From assembly GCA_947450475.1 (NCBI GenBank), contig CANFVK010000001.1:496001-560000 (forward strand): a stretch of DNA of 64,000 bases. Direction: 5' to 3'. Of this stretch, positions 30,426-39,860 are shown piece after piece. This DNA comes from Bacteriovoracaceae bacterium (lineage in GTDB: Bacteria; Bdellovibrionota; Bacteriovoracia; Bacteriovoracales; Bacteriovoracaceae). The position numbers were made by a program, and so were the translations under genes. Numbering within the stretch: the first letter of the stretch is position 1; every line of letters begins with the position of its first letter. The notes below the pieces were generated by a model that worked only from the letters and a program-made list of their open reading frames with translations, was not told where the DNA came from and did not search any database.

Positions 30426-31739
30426 TTATTTAACTGTTTTTGCGAACTCGAGGCCTGCTAATAAATCAATTCTTCCACCTGAAACTAATTTATTTTTAAA
30501 TTTTGCAATTTTTGTTACAGAATTTATAATGACATCCTTTAGTTGAAGATAGCTTAGATTTGGATGATGAGATAATATTTCTGCCGCAACTCCTACGGTT
30601 GTAGGTGTGGCCATTGATGTACCTGACATATTGTCATATTTATTACCTGGAACTGTTGAGTAAACATCTGATCCCGGAGCTGCAACGTCAACTCCTACTT
30701 TTCCGTAATTAGAAAAATAGCTCATTCCTCCAGAACTACTAGTTGAAGCGATTATAAGTAGATTATCGTTATCAAAGCTTGCTGGGTAAGTTGGATGACG
30801 ATCAATATCTGAGGAATCATTTCCGGCAGCCGCTATAACTAAAACCCCGTATTTTTCAGCAATAAATTTTAAGGTATCTGGTATTAAATGCTTTCCTTCA
30901 TTAGAGCTTTTGCCGAAAGAACAATTAATGATTTTCGCTCCATTTTTTGCGGCATAGATAAAAGCTTCTGCAACATCGACATCAGTTTCGTCACCTTCAT
31001 TGGGAACTGTTCTAATAGGCATAATTTTAACATGTGATGCAATACCAGCGATTCCAATGTTGTTATTTTGTTTTGCTGCAATCGTTCCTGAGACATGAGT
31101 ACCGTGAGAATGGGTATCGGTGACGTCTACTGTTGCTTTTCCTTGAGCATCTCTTACTAAAGTATTTATCCCATGGACGTCATCAATGTATCCGTTACCA
31201 TCGTCATCAATTCCATTGCCTGGAATTTCTTTGTTGTTGGTCCAGATCACTTCTTTTAAGTCTTCATGGTCAATATCAACTCCTGTATCCACGACTGCGA
31301 CGATAACCTCATTTGTATTACTGGTGCCGAATTGATGATATGCTGAATTCACAGATACTCCATTGTCAGAAGCATCTAAAAATGACCAGACTTTATTAAT
31401 TTTTGGATCATTAAACTGTGAGGGCGTTCCAAAATTATTTGGTGAATAATCTTTTGAAAAACCTTGTGGTTTAGGTAGCACACTTCTTTCCGATCGATGA
31501 TTTCTTTCAGTGTAAATAACTGCAGAGTCATTCTTTAATTTCATCTCGAGAGAATCGACATCTACGCCTCTTAAGACATAAACATTGTCAAAAAGTGTTT
31601 GAACATTTTTTTCATGAAGATAGCTAGGAAGTGTTTTTCCAGGTTTTAATTTCACAATTAATTCATGAGAAGCTTGTTCTTGAGCAAAAGTTACATTTAA
31701 GGTAAAGAGCGCACACAAAGTCAGAAGCATTTTCTTCAT
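30426..31739 (-). CDS. Secreted subtilisin-like serine protease
   Basis: A 437-residue S8-family protease. It has a signal peptide (1-19, ending TFA), a propeptide-like inhibitor region (about 22-85) and a catalytic domain with Asp151 (VVDTGVD), His212 (SHGTHVSG), oxyanion Asn307 (AAAGND) and Ser375 (SGTSMATP). The Asp-rich insert at 170-188 (NGIDDDGNGYIDD) resembles calcium-binding inserts of the thermitase/dentilisin group. It ends close to the last strand of the fold, with no C-terminal sorting domain. It converges with mtgA one base apart. An extracellular or periplasmic degradative role fits a predatory or proteolytic life style. Confidence 0.93.
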   Translation of the reverse strand: MKKMLLTLCALFTLNVTFAQEQASHELIVKLKPGKTLPSYLHEKNVQTLFDNVYVLRGVDVDSLEMKLKNDSAVIYTERNHRSERSVLPKPQGFSKDYSPNNFGTPSQFNDPKINKVWSFLDASDNGVSVNSAYHQFGTSNTNEVIVAVVDTGVDIDHEDLKEVIWTNNKEIPGNGIDDDGNGYIDDVHGINTLVRDAQGKATVDVTDTHSHGTHVSGTIAAKQNNNIGIAGIASHVKIMPIRTVPNEGDETDVDVAEAFIYAAKNGAKIINCSFGKSSNEGKHLIPDTLKFIAEKYGVLVIAAAGNDSSDIDRHPTYPASFDNDNLLIIASTSSSGGMSYFSNYGKVGVDVAAPGSDVYSTVPGNKYDNMSGTSMATPTTVGVAAEILSHHPNLSYLQLKDVIINSVTKIAKFKNKLVSGGRIDLLAGLEFAKTVK

Positions 31740-31856
31740 AGTTTCATCCTTGAAAACAGTTAAAGATAAGTCTCTTAGAGACTAGAGGAAGACTTTTACT
31801 TTGAAAATGAATTCAGTTTAATGTTGGATAAAGTTAGTTGATTGCTTTAGTTGGTT

Positions 31857-32570
31857 TTAGTGACCTGCTATTTTTTTGATTGCATCAAGATTGAGTATGA
31901 CAATGTGTGCTCCTTCCTGGGAAATGACTTTTTCGTCTTTCATATCTGACAAGCATCTTACGACTGTTTCTTTTGCAGTGCCTATCCAAGAACTCATCTC
32001 TTCTCTGGTTAATTGAATATCTAATATCCATTTATCCTCATTGAGCACTCCACAATTTTCTTTTAAGAGCAATAGAGCAAATGCCATTCTTTCTCTAACA
32101 TTTTTTCGACAAAAAGCATGGAGCCATTCTTCAGATAATTTTATTTCTCTACCCATTCGATTTAAAATTTCTTTGTTAAAAGCGGTATTTGTCTCAATTA
32201 AATTGTTAAAGTTTTCTTTTGGAATAAAACAGCCTTGTACTGGTGTCAAAGCTACCGCCGTAGCTCGAAAATGTTCTTCCGAAAACAAGCAACGGTAACC
32301 TGTCATATCCCCGGGAGAGGCAATCTTAACAATACTTTCATCATTATTATTTTCATTCCAAACTATTTTTAAGTGTCCGTTGCCAATGCAATAAGCACCG
32401 TTGGTAGAATGACCTTTTTCATTTAGGGTCGAGCCTCTATTTATTTCAAATGAAGTCTTTTGAAGTTTTAGTTCATCTAAATTTTCTTTTGTAAGGTCTC
32501 GAAAGGAACTTTTTTTCCACGCTGGGCATTGGTGACAATGAATGGATTCTTTCTTTGGAGTTTGCTCCAT
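31857..32570 (-). CDS. Crp/Fnr-family transcription regulator
   Basis: A 237-residue regulator. Residues 30-145 form a cyclic-nucleotide-binding-type beta-roll and residues 160-230 a winged helix whose recognition segment is TREEMSSWIGTAKETVVRCL. The N-terminus carries Cys12-x2-Cys15 (HCHQCP), and Cys61 and Cys94 lie in the beta-roll, so an FNR-like iron-sulfur or redox switch is possible, though the spacing differs from E. coli FNR. AAGGA precedes the ATG. No partner gene is adjacent on its strand. Confidence 0.88.
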   Translation of the reverse strand: MEQTPKKESIHCHQCPAWKKSSFRDLTKENLDELKLQKTSFEINRGSTLNEKGHSTNGAYCIGNGHLKIVWNENNNDESIVKIASPGDMTGYRCLFSEEHFRATAVALTPVQGCFIPKENFNNLIETNTAFNKEILNRMGREIKLSEEWLHAFCRKNVRERMAFALLLLKENCGVLNEDKWILDIQLTREEMSSWIGTAKETVVRCLSDMKDEKVISQEGAHIVILNLDAIKKIAGH

Positions 32571-32727
32571 AGAGTCCTTCCTGGAAGAGAGTATAGTAGG
32601 GTAATCATTTCTTTCAGCTAATTATAAGTCAAGATGAGAAAAGTCTCTAATCTTAAGAACTTAAATTAATTCATGAAAAAGTAACTTTAATTGACTAGAT
32701 TTATTGAAGAAATCTTTTTGATTGCCG

Positions 32728-33702
32728 ATGAGTCGGTTTATGAAGATGTTTTTCACCCTGCTTGCTCTTACTTTACCTTTTTGCTCAGTGTTGTGGGCAG
32801 AGCACAAAGTTTTTGATGTGGATACTGAGATTAATTTCAAAGATGTCTGGTTTACTAAATCAAAAAGCGAAGAAGAAAATTTCAAAAGATTAATTGAAGC
32901 GCTTAAAAAAACTCCTTCAGGCAAGGCAATCGTTCAACGCGCCACTGATAAAGCAGCTCAAAAAGGATTTACTCTTTACGATGTAATTGCGGTAGGAGAG
33001 GGGTCGCTAACTGATACAACTTTGGTGAGACGTTTTTCAGCTACTGATCCTTCTGAAGTTGTTTATGAAACTAAATCAAAAGTTTACTTGAATCGACATC
33101 TCAATACACTTGATGCTCTTTTAGATTTTGCACATGAATTGACTCATTACACCTATAGAGAAGCTTTTAATCCTTACGATGCTCGTTTTGCACTGAAAGA
33201 TTTTATAAAAGGCACAGTCGAAGGGCGTGGTGGGGAAGTTGATGCCTTTATCGTTGAGTGTAAAGTTCTCTTTGAATTGCTGCCAGGCACAGGTTTAGGT
33301 CGCTCAAACTGTCATCGATTATTAGATAAAAAAGTTGGTACTGTTTCAAAGGAGCTCGGGATTTCTGAATTTTATAAAGTTGGTCAGCATTTTAGTGAAT
33401 TTAAGAGGGATTTAGAAAAATTTGCCCTGAATGAAAAAGATTTACCCGAAGCAACATCGGCTGAGGCTTATTTTATTTCATCTGCTTGGGGACTTCCTTA
33501 TCCTTTAGCAGCGGTCAAAGAGTATACAAATATTATGGATAGAGTCTGCAAGAATGACCAAAATCGACTTGGACTCATGCAAAACAAACTTACGCGTGCT
33601 CCAGCTGCAAAGGATGAATTTGAACAAAAACAAAATCAAATAGCCTATAAAAATATGTTCGAAGATTTCAAAGTCAGGTGTCAAAAATTTAGCGCCCTAT
33701 GA
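32728..33702 (+). CDS. Secreted protein with HExxH zinc-protease motif
   Basis: About 324 residues with a signal peptide (core FFTLLALTLPFCSVLWA). The family was not recognised. An FAHELTHYTYREAFNPY segment gives an HExxH zinc-binding motif (His136, Glu137, His140 counted from the ATG at 32728), and Glu170 in EGRGGEVDAF about 30 residues later could be the third ligand of a gluzincin-type site. The C-terminal half is helical and charged. The start is uncertain: ATGs at 32728 and 32740 both lie before the signal core and neither has a good ribosome binding site. It stands alone ahead of the nuo genes. Confidence 0.6.
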   Translation: MSRFMKMFFTLLALTLPFCSVLWAEHKVFDVDTEINFKDVWFTKSKSEEENFKRLIEALKKTPSGKAIVQRATDKAAQKGFTLYDVIAVGEGSLTDTTLVRRFSATDPSEVVYETKSKVYLNRHLNTLDALLDFAHELTHYTYREAFNPYDARFALKDFIKGTVEGRGGEVDAFIVECKVLFELLPGTGLGRSNCHRLLDKKVGTVSKELGISEFYKVGQHFSEFKRDLEKFALNEKDLPEATSAEAYFISSAWGLPYPLAAVKEYTNIMDRVCKNDQNRLGLMQNKLTRAPAAKDEFEQKQNQIAYKNMFEDFKVRCQKFSAL

Positions 33703-33850
33703 TAGTTTTTTTTTCAAAGGGCAATGACTTTTTTATCGAATATAAGATCATCAATTCATTGACGATTTCAAGACCTCTCGGTAAATTTATGTAATAATTG
33801 TGAATGTTTAATTTAATGATTTTTGTGCGTTGAAAAATAGGGAGCACGAG

Positions 33851-34333
33851 ATGCAAGACAGCGTCGTTTTGATGAAGGTTGATGATTTTTTAAATTGGGG
33901 TCGCAAAAATTCCCTTTGGCCTATGACTTTTGGTCTGGCCTGTTGTGCGATTGAGATGATGGCCACTGGAGCATCTAAGTATGATCTTGAGCGCTTTGGC
34001 TGTGGTGCCTTTATGGCAACTCCGAGGCGAGCCGATTTAATGATTGTTGCTGGAACTGTAACGTTGAAAATGGCGACAAGAATTAAAACACTTTATGAGC
34101 AAATGCCAGAACCTCGCTATGTTTTATCGATGGGATCATGTGCAAACAAGGGCGGTCCATACTGGCAACATGGTTATCATGTTTTAAAAGGTGTAGATGA
34201 AATTGTTCCAGTGGATGTTTATGTTCCTGGGTGTCCACCTAGGCCAGAAGCTTTAATCGAAGGAATTATGACTCTACAAAAGAAAATCGCCAACGAAAGA
34301 TTGTTGCGCGATAAGTGGGTGAAACATGCATAA
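33851..34333 (+). CDS. nuoB: NADH-quinone oxidoreductase subunit B
   Basis: A 160-residue peripheral-arm subunit of complex I that carries cluster N2. The ligands are Cys31, Cys32, Cys97 and Cys128 ([30 protein letters not shown]), with the expected spacing. I set the start at 33851, where AGGGAG lies 6 bases before an ATG; an upstream in-frame TTG has no such signal. It overlaps nuoC by 8 bases and opens the group nuoB-C-D-I. Confidence 0.96.
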   Translation: MQDSVVLMKVDDFLNWGRKNSLWPMTFGLACCAIEMMATGASKYDLERFGCGAFMATPRRADLMIVAGTVTLKMATRIKTLYEQMPEPRYVLSMGSCANKGGPYWQHGYHVLKGVDEIVPVDVYVPGCPPRPEALIEGIMTLQKKIANERLLRDKWVKHA

Positions 34334-34949
34334 TCAAATCGCAGAATTTATTAATAAAAATGTCAACGGCGCCAATGCCATTATTAATGAATTGGTGGCA
34401 GGTGTTGGAGATAAATCAATAACTGTTGAATCCTCTAAGATTCTTGAAACTTGTAGCGCTCTAAAATCTTCACAAGAATTTGACTTCAATGTTCTTCAAG
34501 TCGTATCTGGAACTGATTATGCTGATCGAATTGAAGTCAGTTATATAATGGCAAGTTTTTCAAAAAACTTGGAACTTATTTTAAAAGTTAAACTCCCTAG
34601 AGGAGACAAGCATAATCTTCCTAAATTAAATTCTGTCGTTTCAGTTTGGAATGCCGCTAATTTTCTTGAAAGAGAAACCTATGACATGATCGGTGTCGAA
34701 TTTGTTGGCCACCCCGATTTCAGAAGAATTCTTTGCCCTTACGATTGGGAAGGTCACCCACTAAGAAAAGACTATGTAGTTCAAGAAAAGTATTTGGACA
34801 TGGTCGTTAATCCACCAGAGAAAAATAATACCTATGACCAAATGTTTGGACGTAATCTAAAACTAGAGATTGGCGATCCAAAAAAAGTTTCAGCTAGTTG
34901 GAAAGAAGACGTTGAAGAAACGGCTGATGAAGCCAAGGATGGTGAGTAA
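34326..34949 (+). CDS. nuoC: NADH-quinone oxidoreductase subunit C
   Basis: A 207-residue peripheral-arm subunit of the 30-kDa type. The signature block is [20 protein letters not shown] near residue 120, followed by [13 protein letters not shown]. It is a separate chain, not fused to NuoD as in E. coli. The acidic C-terminal tail (about 15 residues after SASWK) is variable in the family. It overlaps nuoB by 8 bases and nuoD by one base, so translation is coupled. Confidence 0.95.
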   Translation: MHNQIAEFINKNVNGANAIINELVAGVGDKSITVESSKILETCSALKSSQEFDFNVLQVVSGTDYADRIEVSYIMASFSKNLELILKVKLPRGDKHNLPKLNSVVSVWNAANFLERETYDMIGVEFVGHPDFRRILCPYDWEGHPLRKDYVVQEKYLDMVVNPPEKNNTYDQMFGRNLKLEIGDPKKVSASWKEDVEETADEAKDGE

Positions 34950-36121
34950 TGTCTACTCATAACGAACACAATGAAAATGAAGATAAAATAATTCTTGGAG
35001 ATCAGGAAATTTTAAAATCTGATTTACTCACCTTGAATATGGGGCCTCAGCATCCTGCAACTCACGGAGTTTTGAGAGTAGAGATTAAAACGGATTCAGA
35101 GATCGTGGTCGAAGCCATTCCTCACTTAGGCTACCTTCATAGATGTTTTGAAAAGCATGCAGAGAATTTAGATTATCGAGGAGTCATTCCTTTTGTAGAT
35201 CGCATGGATTATTTAGCTGCTATGAGTATGGAATGGGGTTATGCCCTGGCCGTTGAAAAAATGTTAGGCACTGAAGTTCCAAAGCGAGCTGAGTACATTA
35301 GAGTCATCGTGGCTGAGCTACAGAGAATAGCTTCACATATAGTTTTTTTTGGAACTTATGCTATCGACCTTGGGGCTTTCACTCCATTTCTTTACGTGTT
35401 TCAAGATCGCGAAGAAATACTTCGTTTATTTGAGGAACTCTCTGGCGCTCGCATGCTCTATAATTATATATGGATCGGAGGTGTCTGGAATGACATCACC
35501 GATGATCAGTTAAAGAGAATCAAATCGTTTATTGATCGTTATGAAGAAGATCTTAAGAAGTATCATTCACTGGTTGGGGAAAATCGAATCTTTTCTGACC
35601 GCACGGCTAACGTTGGAATTTTATCACAAGAGCAAGCTTTTGATTACGGAGCTACCGGGCCAGTTCTTCGTGGCTCAGGTGTAAAGTGGGATTTAAGAAA
35701 GAATCGCTCTTATGGTCTTTATGACAAATTAGATTTTGATGTTCCTGTGGGAGAAGGTTTAAAGGGTACGGTTGGAGATTGCTGGGATCGTTATCACGTT
35801 CGCGTTCGCGAAATGTTTGAATCAATAAAAATTATTCGTCAATGTCTTGATGGAATCGAAGAGGGACCATTCATTGGAAAAGTTCCTAAAATTATCAAGG
35901 TTCCAGCAGGAGAAATTTACTTGAGAACTGAGTGCCCTCGTGGGGAATTAGGATACCACTTGATTTCGGATGGCGGAAAAACTCCTTATCGATTAAAAGT
36001 AAAATCTTCATGCTTTACTCATGTTTCTCTACTTCCTATTTTGGCGCCAGGGCAGATGGTAGCTGATTTAGTAGCGACTATTGGTAGTATTGATATTGTT
36101 CTTGGGGAAGTTGACAGATAA
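34949..36121 (+). CDS. nuoD: NADH-quinone oxidoreductase subunit D
   Basis: A 390-residue peripheral-arm subunit of the 49-kDa type that helps form the quinone site next to N2. It has the characteristic NMGPQHPATHGVLR near residue 30, HLGYLHRCFEK (about 60), the RIASHIVFFG region and the C-terminal GSIDIVLGEVDR. The first 25 residues are a short polar extension rich in Glu/Asn. It overlaps nuoC by one base. Confidence 0.96.
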   Translation: MSTHNEHNENEDKIILGDQEILKSDLLTLNMGPQHPATHGVLRVEIKTDSEIVVEAIPHLGYLHRCFEKHAENLDYRGVIPFVDRMDYLAAMSMEWGYALAVEKMLGTEVPKRAEYIRVIVAELQRIASHIVFFGTYAIDLGAFTPFLYVFQDREEILRLFEELSGARMLYNYIWIGGVWNDITDDQLKRIKSFIDRYEEDLKKYHSLVGENRIFSDRTANVGILSQEQAFDYGATGPVLRGSGVKWDLRKNRSYGLYDKLDFDVPVGEGLKGTVGDCWDRYHVRVREMFESIKIIRQCLDGIEEGPFIGKVPKIIKVPAGEIYLRTECPRGELGYHLISDGGKTPYRLKVKSSCFTHVSLLPILAPGQMVADLVATIGSIDIVLGEVDR

Positions 36122-36148
36122 CTCACTTTTAAACTTAGTAGGAATATT

Positions 36149-36673
36149 ATGGAAACGATTCACCTTAAAAAAACTATTGAAGCAGATCTAACTTTTTCTC
36201 AGTGGTTTAAAAATGTTTACTCAGCTGTAAAAACAACCTTTATAGGGTTGGCAATTACATTCAAATACGTCTGGGGAAAAGACATCGTGACAATTGAGTA
36301 CCCTGAAGTTCGCGAAGAACTTCCAAGCAACTCTCGGTCGCGTCTATTTAATGACGCTGAAAATTGCATTTCCTGTCTACAATGTGCAGTTTCATGTCCG
36401 GTAGATTGTATTTATATTGCAGCGGTGAAAAGACCTACTGATGCCCAAAAAATAAAAACCAAAGATGGAACTCCAATTAGACTTGATCTAAAGCAGTACA
36501 CAATTGATACTGCACTTTGTTGCTACTGCGGCCTCTGTACAACCGTTTGTCCGACTGAATGCTTAACTCATACTACAGATTACGAATACGCATCTTATAC
36601 TCTAGCGGCCATGAAATACGATTATCTAGCTCCAGACATTCGCGCCTGGAGAACTCGGATTGTAAAAAGCTAA
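36149..36673 (+). CDS. nuoI: NADH-quinone oxidoreductase subunit I
   Basis: A 174-residue subunit carrying two [4Fe-4S] clusters (N6a, N6b). The two ferredoxin motifs are CISCLQCAVSCPVDC (about residues 75-89) and CCYCGLCTTVCPTEC (about 128-142; the first Cys is extra). An N-terminal amphipathic helix region precedes them. It follows nuoD by 27 bases. The genes expected around it in most complex I operons (nuoE, F, G, H, J-N) are not here; a chromate transporter gene follows instead. Confidence 0.94.
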   Translation: METIHLKKTIEADLTFSQWFKNVYSAVKTTFIGLAITFKYVWGKDIVTIEYPEVREELPSNSRSRLFNDAENCISCLQCAVSCPVDCIYIAAVKRPTDAQKIKTKDGTPIRLDLKQYTIDTALCCYCGLCTTVCPTECLTHTTDYEYASYTLAAMKYDYLAPDIRAWRTRIVKS

Positions 36674-36674
36674 T

Positions 36675-37775
36675 TTGTACAAAGAAGTTTTTTATTATTT
36701 TTTTCGCTTAGGTTGTCTCGGTTTCGGGGGCCCTCTTTCGGTTGTGTCGACCATGCAAAAAGATTTAATTGAGCAGCGTGGTTGGATGACTCAGTCTCAA
36801 TTTAATGCCAGCTTTTCACTTATTAAAGCAATGCCTGGTCCAGTTGCTTTTCAAACGGCAGTTTTTTTGGGTCGAATACGGGCAGGGTTTCTCGGAGGAT
36901 TGCTAGCGGCCATTGGATTGGTCTTTCCAGCTTTTACTTTGATGATTTTATTCTCCCTCTTTTTTTCTTCTATTGGAGAGTTCTCATTCACTCATAAGAT
37001 CTTGATCGGAATGCAAGTAGCTGCCTTAGGTGTCATCCTTGGTAGCCTGAAAGGTCTGATTGGCAACAATTTAAGAAATCTTCAGTTTTGGATTTTAGTC
37101 ATCATATCTGGTTTAATTAATTACTATCATCCTTCGCTAGAGCCAATGATTATTGTTTTGTTTGGGCTTATGACTATTTTTATCAAAAAATTAATTCAGA
37201 ATCGCCAAATGCAATTACTCTCTTTTGCACCTCTGTTACTAGCTCAAAATCTTAAAGATCTGGGGTTCGTTTGTTTTAAGGCTGGAGCTTTGGTTTTTGG
37301 AACTGGCCTTGCCATTGTTCCAATGCTTCAGCATGACGTCGTCGTCAAATACCAATGGCTAAACCAAAGTGAATTTTTAGATGCTCTAGCTTTTGGTCAA
37401 ATGACTCCAGGTCCAGTGGTTATCACTGCGACCTATATCGGACATAAAGTTGCTGGAATGTCTGGAGCAATAGTGGCAACTTTGGCCATTTTTTCTGCAG
37501 CTTTTTTTCATATGTCGACTTGGTTTCCTTATGTCGTTCAAAAAATTAGTGGAAAAAAATGGATTAGTGATTTTACTTTCGGAGCAGTGGCCGCAGTGGT
37601 TGGTCCTATTATCGTAACGGTGTATAAAATGTCGATGGCCATGAATCTCAATGGGATACTCGTGGCTATGAGTTTAGCTTCTTTTGTCATAACCATTTTG
37701 AACTTGGTTCCATTGTGGCTACTAATCCCAGCTGGCGGAATCTTTCATCTGGTATTAGCTAATTATTTTTACTGA
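36675..37775 (+). CDS. chrA: Chromate transporter (two-domain CHR family)
   Basis: A 366-residue inner-membrane protein with two homologous CHR halves. The N-terminal half shows LGCLGFGGP and KAMPGPVAFQTA; the C-terminal half repeats them as FKAGALVFGTGLAIVP and FGQMTPGPVVITATYIG. Characterised ChrA proteins export chromate; many members have other or unknown anion substrates. The start is a TTG one base after the nuoI stop, giving the typical CHR N-terminus, so it is likely read with the nuo genes. The last 7 bases overlap the convergent RDD gene. Confidence 0.9.
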   Translation: MYKEVFYYFFRLGCLGFGGPLSVVSTMQKDLIEQRGWMTQSQFNASFSLIKAMPGPVAFQTAVFLGRIRAGFLGGLLAAIGLVFPAFTLMILFSLFFSSIGEFSFTHKILIGMQVAALGVILGSLKGLIGNNLRNLQFWILVIISGLINYYHPSLEPMIIVLFGLMTIFIKKLIQNRQMQLLSFAPLLLAQNLKDLGFVCFKAGALVFGTGLAIVPMLQHDVVVKYQWLNQSEFLDALAFGQMTPGPVVITATYIGHKVAGMSGAIVATLAIFSAAFFHMSTWFPYVVQKISGKKWISDFTFGAVAAVVGPIIVTVYKMSMAMNLNGILVAMSLASFVITILNLVPLWLLIPAGGIFHLVLANYFY

Positions 37776-38218
37776 TTGTATTTATTTTTCATACTACTAA
37801 GAAAAAAGCGCATTTGATTAACCCATTCATTCCAAAGCCCATCGTTGTCATAAACTCGGTCTATGACAATTGTTCCCGCCAGCATGTCATGAAGAGTTTG
37901 TCTTTTTGAGTTAAACAATGAAAAAGCGTATCCCAAGCCTAGAGTCGCTCCAGACAGCCAAGAAGAGAAATATCGAACGTAAGCTGTCTTTAAATCCAAC
38001 TGATCCCCATTTTCTTTAACCACAGAAATTTCTGCAAGGTATTTACCGGGAGTGGCCCTTACTCTTGAAGATTCAAAAATAGGCTTATAAAAAATGTGAA
38101 TAAAAAATCCTAATGGGAATAAAAAAAATGATCTAATACAAATTCCGCTGATAACAGACAAAATGATGGTGTCGATGATGGCGGCAGTCGCTCTTCGCCA
38201 GATTGCTGAGTATTGCAT
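37769..38218 (-). CDS. RDD-family membrane protein
   Basis: A 149-residue inner-membrane protein with three hydrophobic segments. It starts with the family pattern Y-x-x-x-WRRATAAIIDTIIL and has the conserved RATPGKYLAEI loop and a third segment ending in the LHDMLAGTIVI motif typical of RDD proteins. Some RDD proteins have been linked to sodium/proton exchange; function here is unknown. AGGAG precedes its ATG. It follows the RlmI-like gene by 17 bases on the minus strand. Confidence 0.85.
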   Translation of the reverse strand: MQYSAIWRRATAAIIDTIILSVISGICIRSFFLFPLGFFIHIFYKPIFESSRVRATPGKYLAEISVVKENGDQLDLKTAYVRYFSSWLSGATLGLGYAFSLFNSKRQTLHDMLAGTIVIDRVYDNDGLWNEWVNQMRFFLSSMKNKYNQ

Positions 38219-38235
38219 AAAAATCTCCTAATGAA

Positions 38236-39495
38236 TTATCTCTTTATTGAATTTTTAAAGTCAATGAGAAAGCCTTTGAGATAATCCCCTTCGTGAAAAT
38301 TTTTTAGTGGCGAGCAATCCTCTTGAAGCTTAAATCTCTTACCAATATTTACTTGATTGGCATATTTGGTTGTAGAAATAATCTGATTTAATTTTTCTTC
38401 AAATTTATTCCAACTTATGGTGTGAGTATTTAAAAAAACCAAAAGAGTTCCTTTTGAACTTAGAACTTCAAGCAGCATTGGCAATAGCTTTTCGTAAGCT
38501 TTAAATGCACTACTGGTGCTTTGTCCGTCACTTGAGGCGCTGGGAGGATCGCAAATAATTGAATCAAACTCATTTTTATCAGCAATCAATTTGACTAAAG
38601 CTTTTTCACAAGACAGGCAAATTGATGTGTGATGAGTTCTATCTAAAGAGGGATTATGAGAAAGATTTTCATCCAACCAGGTAAGGTACTTAGGAGATAG
38701 ATCAACAGAGACAACATTTTCTAGACCTAAACTTAGTCCGTATAGTGAAAACGCTCCTGTATAGCAAAAGAGATTTAAGAGAGAATTTCCTTTTTGGAGA
38801 TAGGGTGTCATTTGTTTTCTGATCGCACTCATATCAGTATAAATACCAATGTCGTAATAGTCGTTAAAGCGCAGATGGTAATTAAGTCCAAACTCAACCA
38901 TGATGAAGTCTTTTTGAATTGATCCATTAAGGGAGCGGATCTTCTTGTCTTGATTGAAATTGCGCTCTTGAATCCAGGTATCTTGAATGTTTAATTCAGG
39001 AAAATGGATTTTGATTTGTTGAAATAGGATCGGCAAAACTTCAGGCTCAATTTTTTTCCAAAATAGAGCGTAATATTGAATAAGAAGTTGATCTTTAAAA
39101 ATAGCTACCTGAAGTCCTGGAAGTAAGTCACTTTCAGCATTAATTAAATAGACATTTTCCCGTTCAGTAAGAAGTTTTAAGGATGATCTTTTGGCCAAGG
39201 CATTTGAAATTCTTTGCACTAAATCTTCCTGGAAATTTAATCCATTTCTCCATTCATCTTTGTTTAAACTCCAAAGCCTTGCCTTTACATTTTTATGTTC
39301 GTGATCGTTAATAAGCAGAGCTATCTCTTGTCTGTTTTTTTCATCTATACCGATGAGAAAAAAATCTTTTTGAGGAAATCTTTTCGTAAAACTATCTTCG
39401 GTAATCCATGGATGACCTAACTTTAAATACTTAATGGAAGCCGGATGCAATGGCACTTTGGAGAGATTTTGAGACAGAAGAAGACCTGAAATCAT
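38236..39495 (-). CDS. RlmI-like 23S rRNA cytosine methyltransferase
   Basis: A 419-residue class I rRNA methyltransferase of the RlmI/RlmK type. An N-terminal PUA-like domain (about 1-90, with GHPWI and a KARLWS strand) is followed by a central EEHEE-like domain and a Rossmann domain with motif I LLNLFCYTGAFSLYG, VDLSPKYLTW for the SAM ribose, and the CDPPSAS catalytic motif. RlmI makes m5C at position 1962 of E. coli 23S rRNA; the exact target here is inferred. Its ATG overlaps the stop of the upstream small gene (ATGA). Confidence 0.85.
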   Translation of the reverse strand: MISGLLLSQNLSKVPLHPASIKYLKLGHPWITEDSFTKRFPQKDFFLIGIDEKNRQEIALLINDHEHKNVKARLWSLNKDEWRNGLNFQEDLVQRISNALAKRSSLKLLTERENVYLINAESDLLPGLQVAIFKDQLLIQYYALFWKKIEPEVLPILFQQIKIHFPELNIQDTWIQERNFNQDKKIRSLNGSIQKDFIMVEFGLNYHLRFNDYYDIGIYTDMSAIRKQMTPYLQKGNSLLNLFCYTGAFSLYGLSLGLENVVSVDLSPKYLTWLDENLSHNPSLDRTHHTSICLSCEKALVKLIADKNEFDSIICDPPSASSDGQSTSSAFKAYEKLLPMLLEVLSSKGTLLVFLNTHTISWNKFEEKLNQIISTTKYANQVNIGKRFKLQEDCSPLKNFHEGDYLKGFLIDFKNSIKR

Positions 39496-39791
39496 CGGAA
39501 TATTTCTTGAGGATCAGCTGGCTTATAAAGATGAAGCTCATCTATAGTGTCTTCTAATAAAATTAATAATGAATTAGTGATTTTAAAAGGATCTTCAAAC
39601 TCTAAAATATTAAATTCCCGCAAACGTAATTGAAATTCCTTAGCTACCGGTTGGTAGGGATTGAGCTCATTGCATATCTCGCTTATTTTTTTTATTTTTT
39701 CTTCTAGCTGTATGATCTTTTCATTTAATTCCGGAAAACCTGAAGGTAAGTCATTTAAAGAAATATTGGTACTATTGATGTTTTTTAACAT
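39492..39791 (-). CDS. Small helical protein of unknown function
   Basis: A 99-residue soluble protein without recognised family. Residues 20-45 are a heptad-like coiled coil (EKIIQLEEKIKKISEIC) and the rest is mostly helical and acidic. It is translationally coupled to the RlmI-like methyltransferase gene by a 4-base overlap. There is no Shine-Dalgarno; a -10-like hexamer ends 6 bases before the ATG, so the transcript may be leaderless. Confidence 0.55.
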   Translation of the reverse strand: MLKNINSTNISLNDLPSGFPELNEKIIQLEEKIKKISEICNELNPYQPVAKEFQLRLREFNILEFEDPFKITNSLLILLEDTIDELHLYKPADPQEIFR

Positions 39792-39797
39792 AGCAAT

Positions 39798-39826
39798 ATA
39801 ATTTCAAAATCTGCAAATATCGTCAA
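39798..39826 (-). promoter_or_regulatory. Probable leaderless promoter
   Basis: On the minus strand TTGACG (plus 39821-39826) is 17 bases from AATTAT (plus 39798-39803), which ends 6 bases before the ATG of the small helical-protein gene. Transcription would start at the ATG. Confidence 0.45.
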
Positions 39827-39860
39827 TCTTTTTGGCTAAAATCTTGCTTGTTACTCCTGA

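Noticed and set aside
32661..32924. 87-codon minus-strand frame at the start of the HExxH protein gene
   Set aside because: No ribosome binding site and overlaps the signal peptide region of a better-supported gene.
33830..33850. Upstream TTG start for nuoB
   Set aside because: The ATG at 33851 has AGGGAG at good spacing and gives the family N-terminus.
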